Shown here: positions 1 to 7,249 of the stretch, in pieces
Position numbering within the stretch: the stretch's first letter is position 1
How the letters are laid out: the number at the start of each line of letters is the position of its first letter
Origin: Methanobacteriota archaeon
GTDB lineage: Archaea; Halobacteriota; Methanocellia; Methanocellales; Methanocellaceae
Length of the DNA stretch: 15,370 bases
Assembly (NCBI GenBank): GCA_023436075.1
Contig: JAEZKS010000140.1
Span: 1-15,370, forward strand
Direction: 5' to 3'
Made by a program: the position numbers and the translations under genes
The notes under the pieces: model-generated
Seen by the model: the letters and a program-made list of their open reading frames with translations, nothing else
What the model was told of the DNA's origin: nothing
The model's database searches: none

Positions 1-9
1 GTACTAGAC

Positions 10-1344
10 ATGGCCCGTATCATGACAGGAAGCGATAGCATCGAGTGTCTGGCGTACGGTTTCATGGACCTGCTGAGCGATCCGTTGAACCTGAAACTTG
101 CACGTGTCAGCCTGAACGTAGAGGACCGGCAGACACAGGCCTTTTTCCGCGCATACCCGCACGGTGCCGTCCATAAAAAGCCAAGACAGGCGCTGCATGA
201 CAGTTCCGATTCTTCCGCACGGGCCGAAACATTCAGCTTTACGCTGCAGGCGGAAGGCCGGAGCATCGGCGCCATCGAACTGACTCCCTACAGCGGGTCC
301 TATCTGACTGTGGAAGACGAGTCTTACGTCCGCCGGCTCTGCGAGACTTTTTCGTCCGGGGTAGCGCGCCTGGTTCCCTCGCCTTCAATAGCCTGCCTCT
401 CCGTTGCCGCGGAAAAATCTTCGATGCCAGCGCCTCGTAGTGAGAGTTCAGGGATGCACGCGAACCCGCTCGAAAGCCAGAAGATGAGTAGCCTCCTGAT
501 GGACCTGCTTCCTCATGGCGTGATCGTTTGCGGCCCCGACGGGCTGGTCACCACAGTCAATGAGTCCATCGTGAGGATGCTGGGTCTTTCCCGCGGAGAG
601 ATGGAAGGACGAGACATCCAGGAGGTCATGCGCATGCTTGCGCCTGAGCGTGAAAACGGCGTAGCCATGGGTGTAAGGAATATGGCCATCTGCAGGGCGC
701 TCAAGACGGGAAGCCCGGCCATGAACGTGCGTTCATTCGTCAAGGTGAACGGATCGCGGAGAGAGCTTAACGTCAGCGCGATGCCTATCGGCGGCGCCGG
801 AGAGGTCGCCGGGTGTCTGGCTGCAGTCCGGGATGTCACTGTGATCGGCTCGATCATCCGGATGGGCCAGATGGCGCTGAGCATTGCCAGCGCCAGCGAT
901 CTGGTCGAGGAGTCACTGGACCTGGTCATGAACGCCATGAACCTGCGTATGGTCAGCCTGTACCTGTGGGACGGCCGTGCTCTGATGCTCAAAGTGCAGA
1001 GAGGAGAGCAGCATGGAATGCCGGTGCCAGAATGCCGTGACGTGCCAGACCATCAGAACCCGACTCTGCAGAGCAGAGTATTCCTGCGCGGGAAACCGCT
1101 ACTGATCAAGGACTACCGGCGCTGCGCGTCAGTGCGCCTGTTCGACCCGCTGGCCCGCAAAAGGCCGATCAGGAGCATGGCCGGAGTGCCTCTGCGGTCA
1201 GACAGCGACGTGATCGGAGTGATCGTGGCGGCCACCGGCGAGGGTCATCCCATGGACGAGACAGAGCTGGCTGAGCTCTCGGCTTTGTGCGGCCAGATGG
1301 CGGCCAGTGTCAGGCAGGCGTATCCACACTCAGGCCATTGCTGA
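10..1344 (+). CDS. GAF-PAS-GAF sensor protein, possibly 5'-truncated
   Basis: A soluble sensory protein of 444 residues. Residues about 70-120 look like the end of a GAF domain (GAIEL followed by a hydrophobic helix). Residues 160-280 fit a PAS domain (HGVIVCGPDG, then NESIVRMLGLSRGEMEG). Residues 285-437 fit a second GAF domain (SMAGVPLRSDSDVIGVIVAA, then a closing helix). There is no histidine kinase, HAMP or output domain and no membrane segment, so it probably senses a ligand or redox state and passes this to a partner; that role is inference. The frame stays open to the window edge (GTA CTA GAC before the ATG) and no ribosome site is visible, so the true start may lie upstream and complete the first GAF domain. 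The domain assignment is fairly sure; the ligand is unknown. Confidence 0.75.
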   Translation: MARIMTGSDSIECLAYGFMDLLSDPLNLKLARVSLNVEDRQTQAFFRAYPHGAVHKKPRQALHDSSDSSARAETFSFTLQAEGRSIGAIELTPYSGSYLTVEDESYVRRLCETFSSGVARLVPSPSIACLSVAAEKSSMPAPRSESSGMHANPLESQKMSSLLMDLLPHGVIVCGPDGLVTTVNESIVRMLGLSRGEMEGRDIQEVMRMLAPERENGVAMGVRNMAICRALKTGSPAMNVRSFVKVNGSRRELNVSAMPIGGAGEVAGCLAAVRDVTVIGSIIRMGQMALSIASASDLVEESLDLVMNAMNLRMVSLYLWDGRALMLKVQRGEQHGMPVPECRDVPDHQNPTLQSRVFLRGKPLLIKDYRRCASVRLFDPLARKRPIRSMAGVPLRSDSDVIGVIVAATGEGHPMDETELAELSALCGQMAASVRQAYPHSGHC

Positions 1345-1461
1345 ATCAGAATATACGCATCCTCTCAAATGCGATAGCACTGCCCGAACATGTGGCTTTC
1401 TCCTTTCCTGGCAGTATTCTCTTCGTAATTAACTTTTTCTAAATCGATTTCAGGTAGAAAT

Positions 1462-1534
1462 GATATTTATATGGTAAATTTCAATAGAATGTTCTATAAG
1501 ATACATGCTCCGGCAGGAAAAGGCCGGTCTTATA
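1462..1534 (+). promoter_or_regulatory. promoter and dyad ahead of the small membrane protein gene
   Basis: TATA-like stretches lie at 1462-1474 (gatatttatatgg) and 1492-1501 (ctataagata). The second overlaps a bulged dyad: TATAAGA at 1495-1501 pairs with TCTTATA at 1528-1534, and CCGGC at 1510-1514 pairs with GCCGG at 1523-1527. The dyad may be an operator or a leader hairpin. Confidence 0.4.
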
Positions 1535-1543
1535 GCAAAACGA

Positions 1544-1550
1544 GGAGGGG
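1544..1550 (+). promoter_or_regulatory. strong ribosome binding site without a canonical start nearby
   Basis: GGAGGGG lies 6 bases before an in-frame ATA at 1557. No ATG, GTG or TTG occurs between 1551 and 1586 in any frame, so the site either serves a near-cognate start codon or marks a sequence error. Confidence 0.5.
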
Positions 1551-1586
1551 GGTATCATAAACCTGCGAGTTCTCTATCAGACGCCG

Positions 1587-1865
1587 GTGCTAAAGCTGAT
1601 GAATGTGCTGGTATTTGCCGACTCATTCCTGCTGATCTTCGTCGGCGTAGGGGTGAAGGGTGATCAGGGCATCGCCTTCGGGATGATATATGGCCTGATC
1701 GGCGGACTGGCGGCGATCATGATGTTCGACGCGGCCATAGTTGCTTTGATCATGCTCACATCCAAGGACACGCGCCCGGAGTCAGAGATTACGAAGCCAG
1801 TCGTGCAGGATCCTAGTGTCAAGAAGCCAGTCGTGCAGGATTCGGATGCCAGGGCAAAAATTTAA
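1587..1865 (+). CDS. small two-helix membrane protein with a tandem C-terminal repeat
   Basis: A hypothetical protein with two strongly hydrophobic segments (about residues 4-25 and 31-56 from the GTG used here) and a charged tail. The tail contains a duplicated 10-residue unit, KPVVQDPSVK then KPVVQDSDAR. At DNA level the two units share 19 identical bases (1793-1811 and 1823-1841) at a 30-bp period. The start is unclear. A strong ribosome site (GGAGGGG, 1544-1550) has no ATG, GTG or TTG at the right distance; in frame it is followed by ATA (1557) and CTG (1563), and the first canonical start is this GTG, 36 bases away. If ATA 1557 is used the protein has 102 residues. hisI begins 26 bases downstream and could be co-transcribed. 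The family is not recognised. Confidence 0.6.
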   Translation: MLKLMNVLVFADSFLLIFVGVGVKGDQGIAFGMIYGLIGGLAAIMMFDAAIVALIMLTSKDTRPESEITKPVVQDPSVKKPVVQDSDARAKI

Positions 1866-1891
1866 ACGCTCCGCATCCCATTATTCTACCG

Positions 1892-2254
1892 ATGATTGAG
1901 CCTGAGTTCAGGGACGGGCTGCTGCCCGTCGTCGTGCAGGACGCAGACAGTCTGGAAGTTCTCATGTTCGCCTTCATGGATCGCGAAGCTTTCCGGCTGA
2001 CGCAGAGTACCGGTATCGCCCACTACTACAGCCGCAGCAGGGGAAAGCTCTGGAAGAAAGGCGAGTCTTCAGGACACCTGCAGCATGTGAAGGAGATACG
2101 CATCGACTGCGACCGCGACTGTCTGCTGATCCTGGTGACCCAGGACGTGGCGGCCTGCCATACGGGTTACCGGTCGTGCTTCTACCGGACGATCGACGGC
2201 AAGGTCGTCGGGGAAAAGGTCTTCGAGCCGGAGGACGTGTACGGCCGAGAGTAA
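1892..2254 (+). CDS. hisI: phosphoribosyl-AMP cyclohydrolase (HisI)
   Basis: This enzyme opens the purine ring of phosphoribosyl-AMP in the third step of histidine biosynthesis, in the cytoplasm. The 120 residues match the stand-alone archaeal form. Visible motifs are the substrate loop WKKGESSGHLQHV (54-66), the metal motif DCDRDC (72-77, with D72, D74 and D76 as likely magnesium ligands) and ACHTGYRSC (88-96). C73, C89 and C96 have the 16- and 7-residue spacing expected of the zinc site. No HisE domain is fused to it and no other his gene is in the window. It follows the small membrane protein gene by 26 bases with no clear ribosome site, so read-through or a leaderless start is possible. 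A T-run at 2255-2260 after the stop may end the transcript. Confidence 0.95.
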   Translation: MIEPEFRDGLLPVVVQDADSLEVLMFAFMDREAFRLTQSTGIAHYYSRSRGKLWKKGESSGHLQHVKEIRIDCDRDCLLILVTQDVAACHTGYRSCFYRTIDGKVVGEKVFEPEDVYGRE

Positions 2255-2293
2255 TTTTTTATGCTGACAGATTCATTTTAATAGCGTGAGAAA

Positions 2294-4153
2294 ATGTCCC
2301 CAGCCATGAAGATAGTCCCCGACACGAGCACAATCATCAACGGCAGCATTACTGAGCGGGTCGAGTCCGGAGAATTCAAAGGCACCAGCATCATCGTGCC
2401 CGAGGCTGTTCTCTCGGAGCTGGAAGCACAGGCAAACAAGGGCCGGGAGACCGGATACACGGGCCTGGAAGAACTTCGGAAACTGCATGATATGTCCGTA
2501 AACGGCGAGATCACGCTGCAGTTCACCGGACCGCGGCCAACGCTCGACCAGGTACGGCTGGCACCGGGCGGCGAGATCGACGCCATGATACGGAGCATCG
2601 CGGTCAAGTACGGCGCGAAGTTCGTCACCAGCGACAAGGTGCAGGCCAGCGTCGCCCGCGCGACTGGCGTCGATGTCCTTTACATCAAGCCTGAGCGGGA
2701 AGAGCGAAGGCCGCTCTCCCTGATGAACTACTTCACGCCGGACACCATGTCCGTGCATCTGAAGGCCGACGTGCCGCCGTACGCCAAGCGGGGCAGCATA
2801 GGGAAGATGCGGCTGGAGCAGATCGATGATAAGAATCTGACCGACAAAGAGTTGCTCCGCATGTCGCACGAGATCATTGAGCGGGCGAAGTCGGACCCGA
2901 ACGGGTTCCTCGAAATGGAGAAAGGCGGAGCCACTGTCGTCCAGCTCGGCCCGTTGCGCATCGCCATTGCCGTGCCGCCGTTCTCGGACGGCGTCGAGAT
3001 CACGGCCGTCCGTCCAATCGCGAAGCTTAGTCTCGAAGAGTACGCTTTCAGCAACGTCCTCAAAGACCGGATCATCGAGAAGCGCCGGGGCATCTTAGTG
3101 TCGGGACCGCCTGGCGCAGGCAAGTCGACCTTCGCGCAGGCCATCGCAGAGTTCCTTCACGGCCATGACTTCATCGTGAAGACCATGGAGTCGCCCCGCG
3201 ACCTGCAACTGCCCGAGGCGATAACGCAGTACGCGCCGCTGGACGGAAGCATGGAAAATACGGCCGACATCCTGCTTCTCGTGAGGCCCGACTACACGAT
3301 CTACGATGAGCTACGCAAGACATCCGACTTCATGGTGTTCGCAGATATGAGGCTTGCCGGAGTAGGCATGATCGGCGTGGTGCATGCAACCAGAGCTATC
3401 GACGCGGTCCAGCGGTTCATCGGCCGCATCGAACTGGGTGTCATCCCGCAGGTGGTCGATACTATCATATTCATCGACAAGGGTGCCATCGAGAGGGTCT
3501 ACGACCTCATCTTCACAGTCAAGGTGCCTCAGGGCATGCAGGAGGCTGACCTGGCCAGGCCCGTCATCCTGGTGAAAGAGCTCGAAACCGGCCGGCCGGA
3601 GTACGAGATATACACCTACGGCGAGCAGGTCGTCGTGATGCCGCTGGGCGGCGAGGCAAAGCGCAAGCCACGGGCCGCCATGAAGCTGGCCGCGAAGGAA
3701 ATCCAGAAGGAGATCGGCAAATATGTCCGGGGCTATGTAGAGGTGGATATGCAAGGCGAAAATAACGCCATCGTCCGCGTCAAGGAAAGAGACATCCCCG
3801 GTCTGATCGGCAAGGCCGGCAAGACCATCGAGCAGATCGAGCGGAACCTGGACATGCACATCGACGTGAGACCGCTGGACGACGGCGAATCAGTCCCGCC
3901 CGCGACCACGACGCCCTCGAAGAAAAGCGAAGGCCTTCCCGTGAAGATTGACGAGACGAAGCGCCACGTCGTGCTGACCCTCGGCGATCGCTATACCGGC
4001 GAAACGGTCGAGATTACGGCAGGTGGCAAATACCTGTTTACCGCCACGCCTGGCAAAGGCGGGCAGATCAAGGTGCCCAAGGGCTCGACGCTCGTAGACA
4101 GACTGCTCAAGGCAGAGCGTGAAGGCGAAGAGATCACCGCAAAATTAGCGTAA
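2294..4153 (+). CDS. PIN domain - VirB11/PilT-like ATPase - KH domain protein
   Basis: A 619-residue protein of a family typical of euryarchaea. Residues 5-135 form a PIN nuclease-like domain with acidic residues in the usual places (D10, E42, D96, D114). Residues 190-440 are a P-loop ATPase of the PilT/VirB11 type with Walker A GPPGAGKST (271-279). Residues about 485-530 form a KH RNA-binding domain with its GLIGKAGK loop (near 502-509). A tail of about 60 residues (near 550-610) looks like a small beta-rich domain. The fusion suggests an ATP-driven enzyme acting on RNA, perhaps in RNA processing or decay; that is inference, since the family's function is not well established to my knowledge. 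The ATG at 2306 (MKIVPDTS) is an alternative start that fits the PIN fold better, and neither start has a well-placed ribosome site. A TATA-like T-rich box at 2255-2262 suggests a short leader. Confidence 0.9.
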   Translation: MSPAMKIVPDTSTIINGSITERVESGEFKGTSIIVPEAVLSELEAQANKGRETGYTGLEELRKLHDMSVNGEITLQFTGPRPTLDQVRLAPGGEIDAMIRSIAVKYGAKFVTSDKVQASVARATGVDVLYIKPEREERRPLSLMNYFTPDTMSVHLKADVPPYAKRGSIGKMRLEQIDDKNLTDKELLRMSHEIIERAKSDPNGFLEMEKGGATVVQLGPLRIAIAVPPFSDGVEITAVRPIAKLSLEEYAFSNVLKDRIIEKRRGILVSGPPGAGKSTFAQAIAEFLHGHDFIVKTMESPRDLQLPEAITQYAPLDGSMENTADILLLVRPDYTIYDELRKTSDFMVFADMRLAGVGMIGVVHATRAIDAVQRFIGRIELGVIPQVVDTIIFIDKGAIERVYDLIFTVKVPQGMQEADLARPVILVKELETGRPEYEIYTYGEQVVVMPLGGEAKRKPRAAMKLAAKEIQKEIGKYVRGYVEVDMQGENNAIVRVKERDIPGLIGKAGKTIEQIERNLDMHIDVRPLDDGESVPPATTTPSKKSEGLPVKIDETKRHVVLTLGDRYTGETVEITAGGKYLFTATPGKGGQIKVPKGSTLVDRLLKAEREGEEITAKLA

Positions 4154-4251
4154 CACTATTGTCACAATGGACACAATGGTCACCATGGAACCAGTTAAGG
4201 TTGCCTTGAAACGGCTCCATTGCGTCTGTTGTGTCCTTCGTGTCCCTAGTG
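4154..4251. repeat. long imperfect inverted repeat with 9-bp periodic arms
   Basis: The 35-base arms 4154-4188 and 4217-4251 pair without gaps, with mismatches, around a 28-base loop. The arms are built from 9-bp units: CACAATGG at 4163 and 4172, CACCATGG at 4181, and GTGTCCTTCGTGTCC in the right arm. It lies directly after the PIN-ATPase gene and could act as a 3' end structure or be a dispersed repeat. Confidence 0.65.
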
Positions 4252-4275
4252 CTATTACTTTCAGAGCGCTCGCAG

Positions 4276-4289
4276 GAAAAGCTTTTATT
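4276..4289 (+). promoter_or_regulatory. TATA-like box for the YoaP-type gene
   Basis: The AT-rich stretch aaaagcttttatttaac lies about 65 bases before the ATG at 4350. It is the only TATA-like sequence between the inverted repeat and the gene. Confidence 0.35.
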
Positions 4290-4349
4290 TAACAAAGTGA
4301 AACTAAGTGTTGGCCATCCTTCTCTAACCCGTGGCCAGGAACCAAACCC

Positions 4350-5153
4350 ATGACATTGAAATTCGAAGATATCACCGAAAAAAACGTGGACGACCTGATG
4401 AGCCTCTGCGGCAACATGCCAGGCATCGAGAAAAATCCTCACTTCGTCGAAGGCAGGACTGCAAGGCGACAGTGGCTGCTGGAATCGATCGAGAAGTTCG
4501 GCAGCGTCGGCGTGCTGGCCCGCGACGACGATGGCAAAGCGATCGCTTTCGTAGAGTGCGTGCCTGCCCATGCCCACCCGCTCGGGTCATTCGCCGCTGA
4601 CCCGGCGAGGACGGCGGTGATCGACTGCGCATGGTACCGGCAGAACGCCGGCGTTGCCGCTCGTAAAGCAGTTCTGGACGACATGTTCGCCCGCAAGTGC
4701 TTCGACAAGATCCTGGGCAAGAAATGCAAGTTCGTCGACGTGCTTACGCTGAAGAACGCGCCGATCATGCAGTACGACTTCTATAGTGAATACGGTTTCA
4801 AGGACGCAGTCGAGATGCGCGGCCACGCGACCGTGCGTTACTTGCTCCGGTATCCGGTCAAAGGCGACACGGTTGAACCACGAACTGAGCAGTTGAACTT
4901 CTGCGATGCGGGCAAGAACGTGCTGGTGCTGGGCATCTACCGTCAGTGTCACATGCCTTTCATGATCGCCGGCAAGATCCGTAAAGCCGTAGAAGGCATC
5001 GACGGCCTGACCGTCAAGGTGGTCGATTACTGGGCAACCGGAAATCCCGTGGTCTGCGAGGCTGCGATCAACGGCCGGCCGGCATTCGACGGTCCGGTGT
5101 TCTTCATGGACGACGAGCAGATCCGTGAATCCGTGAAAGCTAAAATGATCTGA
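4350..5153 (+). CDS. GNAT acetyltransferase with C-terminal YoaP-like domain
   Basis: A two-domain cytoplasmic protein of 267 residues. Residues 1-165 look like a GNAT N-acetyltransferase fold: early helices, a strand GSVGVLARDDDGKAIAFVE, and the late FYSEYGF motif (144-150) common near the end of GNAT domains. Residues 185-267 resemble the YoaP/thioredoxin-like tail seen in GNAT fusions. The usual redox pair there is reduced to a single cysteine in CHMP (C200), so a thiol-disulfide role is doubtful. The acceptor substrate is unknown. The start ATG is preceded by a weak purine stretch (ccaggaacc). The gene is convergent with the DUF378 gene, with hairpins between them. Family assignment comes from recalled domain architecture. 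Confidence 0.7.
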   Translation: MTLKFEDITEKNVDDLMSLCGNMPGIEKNPHFVEGRTARRQWLLESIEKFGSVGVLARDDDGKAIAFVECVPAHAHPLGSFAADPARTAVIDCAWYRQNAGVAARKAVLDDMFARKCFDKILGKKCKFVDVLTLKNAPIMQYDFYSEYGFKDAVEMRGHATVRYLLRYPVKGDTVEPRTEQLNFCDAGKNVLVLGIYRQCHMPFMIAGKIRKAVEGIDGLTVKVVDYWATGNPVVCEAAINGRPAFDGPVFFMDDEQIRESVKAKMI

Positions 5154-5220
5154 AACCCGATGCCAGGCTATGCCCGAAATCAACACTGCCAGTAATACAA
5201 GGACTAAATTCATGCAATTT

Positions 5221-5321
5221 CCGGGCAGGAGCGTCCGTGGGCCAGCGGCTGGCGGACGACCCTGCCGGAACAAACAAAGCCGGAAGGCTGTGGGCATGAT
5301 GCCATGCCCGGCCCGGCCGGC
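5221..5321. terminator. two strong hairpins between convergent genes
   Basis: The first hairpin (5225-5265) has nested stems: GCAGG/CCTGC (5225-5229, 5261-5265), CGTCCG/CGGACG (5232-5237, 5253-5258) and CCAG/CTGG near the tip. The second (5279-5321) has GGGCAT/ATGCCC (5292-5297, 5304-5309) inside an outer GCCGG/CCGGC pair. They lie between two convergent genes and could end both transcripts, but no strong T-run follows, so a small structured RNA is also possible. Confidence 0.45.
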
Positions 5322-5369
5322 AATCGTCGGCTATAACTATGCCATCGAAGCAAAGGAGATTTCTGGCTC

Positions 5370-5621
5370 TTACGGCCTGACCATCGGTCTCCCGGTGTGG
5401 CCCGTCAGCATCTGGTACAACGGGTAGATCAGGTAGATCGCTGCAAGGCCAATCAGAATGTATATCAGCCTCGTGAGGATGCTCGACGCCACGGAGCCGA
5501 ACAACGCCTCTACCACATTGTAACCGAATGCCGTCAACAGCCAGTTGAGGCCACCGATGATCGCCAGCAATAGCGCGACAACCTTCAGTGGGTCGCTTCT
5601 TGTCTCGTATCTTGCGTGCAT
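5370..5621 (-). CDS. DUF378 family small membrane protein (YuzA-like)
   Basis: This 83-residue integral membrane protein matches the DUF378 pattern: LLAIIGGLNWLLTAFGYNVVEALFG (about 18-42), then a second hydrophobic segment ILTRLIYILIGLAAIYLIY (48-66). Function is unknown in the family. The start is well supported by GGTGAG (5625-5630) just before the ATG and a TATA box on the minus strand at 5657-5666. It is divergent from the tRNA gene and convergent with the GNAT gene. Confidence 0.85.
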   Translation of the reverse strand: MHARYETRSDPLKVVALLLAIIGGLNWLLTAFGYNVVEALFGSVASSILTRLIYILIGLAAIYLIYPLYQMLTGHTGRPMVRP

Positions 5622-5652
5622 ATACTCACCATCGGATACGTACGTCTGTCGA

Positions 5653-5668
5653 ATATTTATATATTGGT
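5653..5668 (-). promoter_or_regulatory. TATA box of the DUF378 gene
   Basis: Read on the minus strand this is ccaatatataaatat, a good archaeal TATA element about 40 bases ahead of the ATG. A start of transcription near 5634 would leave a short leader holding the GGTGAG ribosome site. Confidence 0.6.
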
Positions 5669-5792
5669 AACAATTATATTAACGCGTCAAAACGGGCTAT
5701 GACTGCCTGGCGCGATCGTACTGCATGCAAGGGTTCCTTGCCACCCACAGGCGTATCTTATGTCCTGTTGCCGAAAAAAGGATCGATTCGCA

Positions 5793-5805
5793 GATTTTAT
5801 ATATC
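5793..5805 (+). promoter_or_regulatory. TATA box of tRNA-Arg
   Basis: gattttatatatc lies about 35 bases before the mature tRNA 5' end at 5835, which fits transcription start near 5826. Confidence 0.6.
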
Positions 5806-5834
5806 AGGATGATCATCTAAAGTGCGCGCGTTCT

Positions 5835-5909
5835 GGGCGAGTGGCCTAGCCAGGACATAGCGCCGGCCTCCTAAGCCGGATACCGTGGGTTCGAATCCCA
5901 CCTCGCCCG
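5835..5909 (+). tRNA. tRNA-Arg, anticodon CCU
   Basis: The full cloverleaf is visible: acceptor stem GGGCGAG (5835-5841) with CTCGCCC (5902-5908), anticodon stem CCGGC (5863-5867) with GCCGG (5875-5879), anticodon loop CTCCTAA giving anticodon CCT (reads AGG), and T stem GTGGG/CCCAC (5885-5889, 5897-5901) around TTCGAAT. The discriminator is G5909. CCA is not encoded. The part from 5868 onward is the left attachment repeat of the integrated element, so the tRNA is rebuilt intact by the insertion. Confidence 0.95.
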
Positions 5910-5914
5910 CTTTC
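5868..5914 (+). repeat. attL, 47-bp direct repeat
   Basis: This stretch is identical to 13780-13826. It runs from the anticodon loop of tRNA-Arg to 5 bases past the tRNA 3' end; 5867 and 5915 are the first mismatches. Confidence 0.95.
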
Positions 5915-5987
5915 GCTTCGACGTTCTCCGATTCTATATTTATTTGGAAATGGGGAATTTTAGTTTTATTTGGCCTTCGCTTATCCT

Positions 5988-6001
5988 CTGAGCCGGATAC
6001 C
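5988..6001 (+). repeat. partial third copy of the attachment core
   Basis: CTGAGCCGGATACC matches tRNA positions 5871-5884 with one mismatch. It sits about 75 bases inside the left end of the element and may be a remnant of an earlier insertion or an integrase arm site. Confidence 0.45.
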
Positions 6002-6082
6002 CTCGAAAGTCGCATTGGCTCGAAGCGTCTTATATTTATTCGGTTAGCTTTATATTGACCCGCAAGGCCGTGACTTAAAAAA

Positions 6083-6718
6083 TTAAGAGTAGATCGGGGC
6101 GAGCTTCGTCCCCCGGTGGCGGCGGAGGCCGGACACGGGGCAGGGACTTCCATCCGTCTTGCGGCGTGTCGGCTTCAGGTTGAACGTTGACGGGATGCGG
6201 TGGTAGACCATCGTTTCATGATGCAGCGGCGATGGATCGGCACCGATGACCCTGATAAGCCCTTTCCTAAGCTCGTCAAACATGCCCCATCCCACCGGCT
6301 CAGCCAACTGCCAGATCGCCTGAATGCTTCCCGGCGACGTCTCCCACCAGAAGGCGGGCGGGAGGCCCATCCGGTCCAACTCTCTGAGAGAGCGCCTATT
6401 GTCGATGTCTATATACATGACGCTGCACGGCAGGGGTAAGCCGTCGGGCGTATCTAAGACGACGGGGCACATGTGGTAATCGTAAGACTGCATCGGCATG
6501 GCCTTGAAAATCTGTGGCATGGCCTGCTCGAAATCGTTTATCCGGACGTGGATTACATAACCATTGATACTCAGATAATCCTCCATCGTTGACTCGGGGA
6601 AGAGCGGTCCCCTGCACCATATATTGACCCATCCGTCTTCGTAGTTGTTGAGCCCGACGATAGTCTCCGCAGCCTTGGCAGCCTTGATCTCCATGCGGGC
6701 GATGTCAAGATTCGACAT
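6083..6718 (-). CDS. RepB-like archaeo-eukaryotic primase-type protein
   Basis: A 211-residue protein with the signature order of the archaeo-eukaryotic primase superfamily in its RepB-like branch. MYIDIDNR (101-108) gives the catalytic acidic pair D104 and D106. WETSPGSIQAIWQL (125-138) matches the second motif in its Q form. YHRIPSTFNLKP (172-183) matches the R-(I/L)-P-x-x-x-N-x-K signature. No C-terminal helicase is attached. The start has an AAGGAG site 7 bases ahead, and a minus-strand TATA (ctataaaag, 6739-6747) gives it a promoter of its own. It is the left-most gene of the element and a second primase beside the prim-pol. It could prime the other strand, replace the prim-pol, or have lost activity. 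Family assignment is from motif recall. Confidence 0.65.
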   Translation of the reverse strand: MSNLDIARMEIKAAKAAETIVGLNNYEDGWVNIWCRGPLFPESTMEDYLSINGYVIHVRINDFEQAMPQIFKAMPMQSYDYHMCPVVLDTPDGLPLPCSVMYIDIDNRRSLRELDRMGLPPAFWWETSPGSIQAIWQLAEPVGWGMFDELRKGLIRVIGADPSPLHHETMVYHRIPSTFNLKPTRRKTDGSPCPVSGLRRHRGTKLAPIYS

Positions 6719-6738
6719 TTACACACTCCTTATACCCT

Positions 6739-6757
6739 CTTTTATAGTGTCTAAAAA
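6739..6757 (-). promoter_or_regulatory. promoter of the RepB-like gene, next to a T-run
   Basis: On the minus strand a T-run (tattttttag, 6751-6760) that could end the upstream transcript is followed by the TATA element ctataaaag at 6739-6747. The TATA is only about 25 bases from the ATG, so the AAGGAG site would lie at or before the expected transcription start. Confidence 0.4.
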
Positions 6758-6777
6758 ATAGGGGGATGGGATCGCGT

Positions 6778-7122
6778 TCACTGTGTCCGGGCCGCGTCAC
6801 GGGCCTTCAACCTCTCGATCAGGTCCTTGTGTTCCTCGACGCACAGGTCGAGCGCCTCCCGGCCCTGTCTCTGCGCTTCGTCGAATTTCTCCCAGTACTG
6901 GAGCTTTTCCCGCAACAGGTCGATCTCCTCGATGAGCAGTTTGCGGTTGTATCCGAGTGTTATTTCGACGATGGGGTAGGGCGTGTTTTCGAAGATTTCG
7001 CCGCCATCGTCCCGGACGTAGCCCTCGCGTATTGCGTCGCCGACGAGCTGGACCTCGACGGGCAGGAGCTCGCCGCAGTGGGGGCAGCGGGCTTCGCGGA
7101 TGACGTTGATCGACTCGGGCAC
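6778..7122 (-). CDS. hypothetical protein with CPHCGE motif and coiled-coil tail
   Basis: A 114-residue protein starting with GTG. Near the N-terminus is CPHCGELLPVEV, half of a zinc ribbon; a second cysteine pair is absent, so zinc binding would need a dimer or partner. The C-terminal half (about 58-110) is helical and highly charged (EEIDLLREKLQYWEKFDEAQ), likely a coiled coil. The GTG start is set by GGAGGCGC directly ahead, which overlaps the end of the 40-aa gene, with 2 bases between that stop and this start. It is the third gene of a tight minus-strand set under the divergent promoter. I do not recognise the family. A DNA-binding or assembly role in the element is only a guess. Confidence 0.7.
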   Translation of the reverse strand: MPESINVIREARCPHCGELLPVEVQLVGDAIREGYVRDDGGEIFENTPYPIVEITLGYNRKLLIEEIDLLREKLQYWEKFDEAQRQGREALDLCVEEHKDLIERLKARDAARTQ

Positions 7123-7124
7123 GG

Positions 7125-7247
7125 TCAGCGCCTCCCCGCGTCGTCGTTTTTCGCTGCGGCCTCTTCTGCGAAGCCGCCCCGGTTCTTTTCCGCAATCATC
7201 CGGTCCATGTGGTCATGGTATCCGCTGGTCATTTCTATGAGGCGCAT
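7125..7247 (-). CDS. 40-aa hypothetical protein
   Basis: A short charged protein (MRLIEMTSGYHDHMDRMIAE...) ending in GRR. It is supported by context: GGAGGC lies ahead of its ATG, its own stop is 2 bases before the next start, and it lies between two other short genes in the same orientation. No fold is recognised. The end of its coding sequence, AGG CGC TGA, also serves as the ribosome site of the next gene. Confidence 0.5.
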   Translation of the reverse strand: MRLIEMTSGYHDHMDRMIAEKNRGGFAEEAAAKNDDAGRR

Positions 7248-7249
7248 GG

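Noticed and set aside
5797..6153. 118-aa minus-strand open frame across the tRNA
   Set aside because: It is the antisense of tRNA-Arg (the familiar GEVGFEPTVSG-type artefact) joined to antisense of the attachment region, with no ribosome site.
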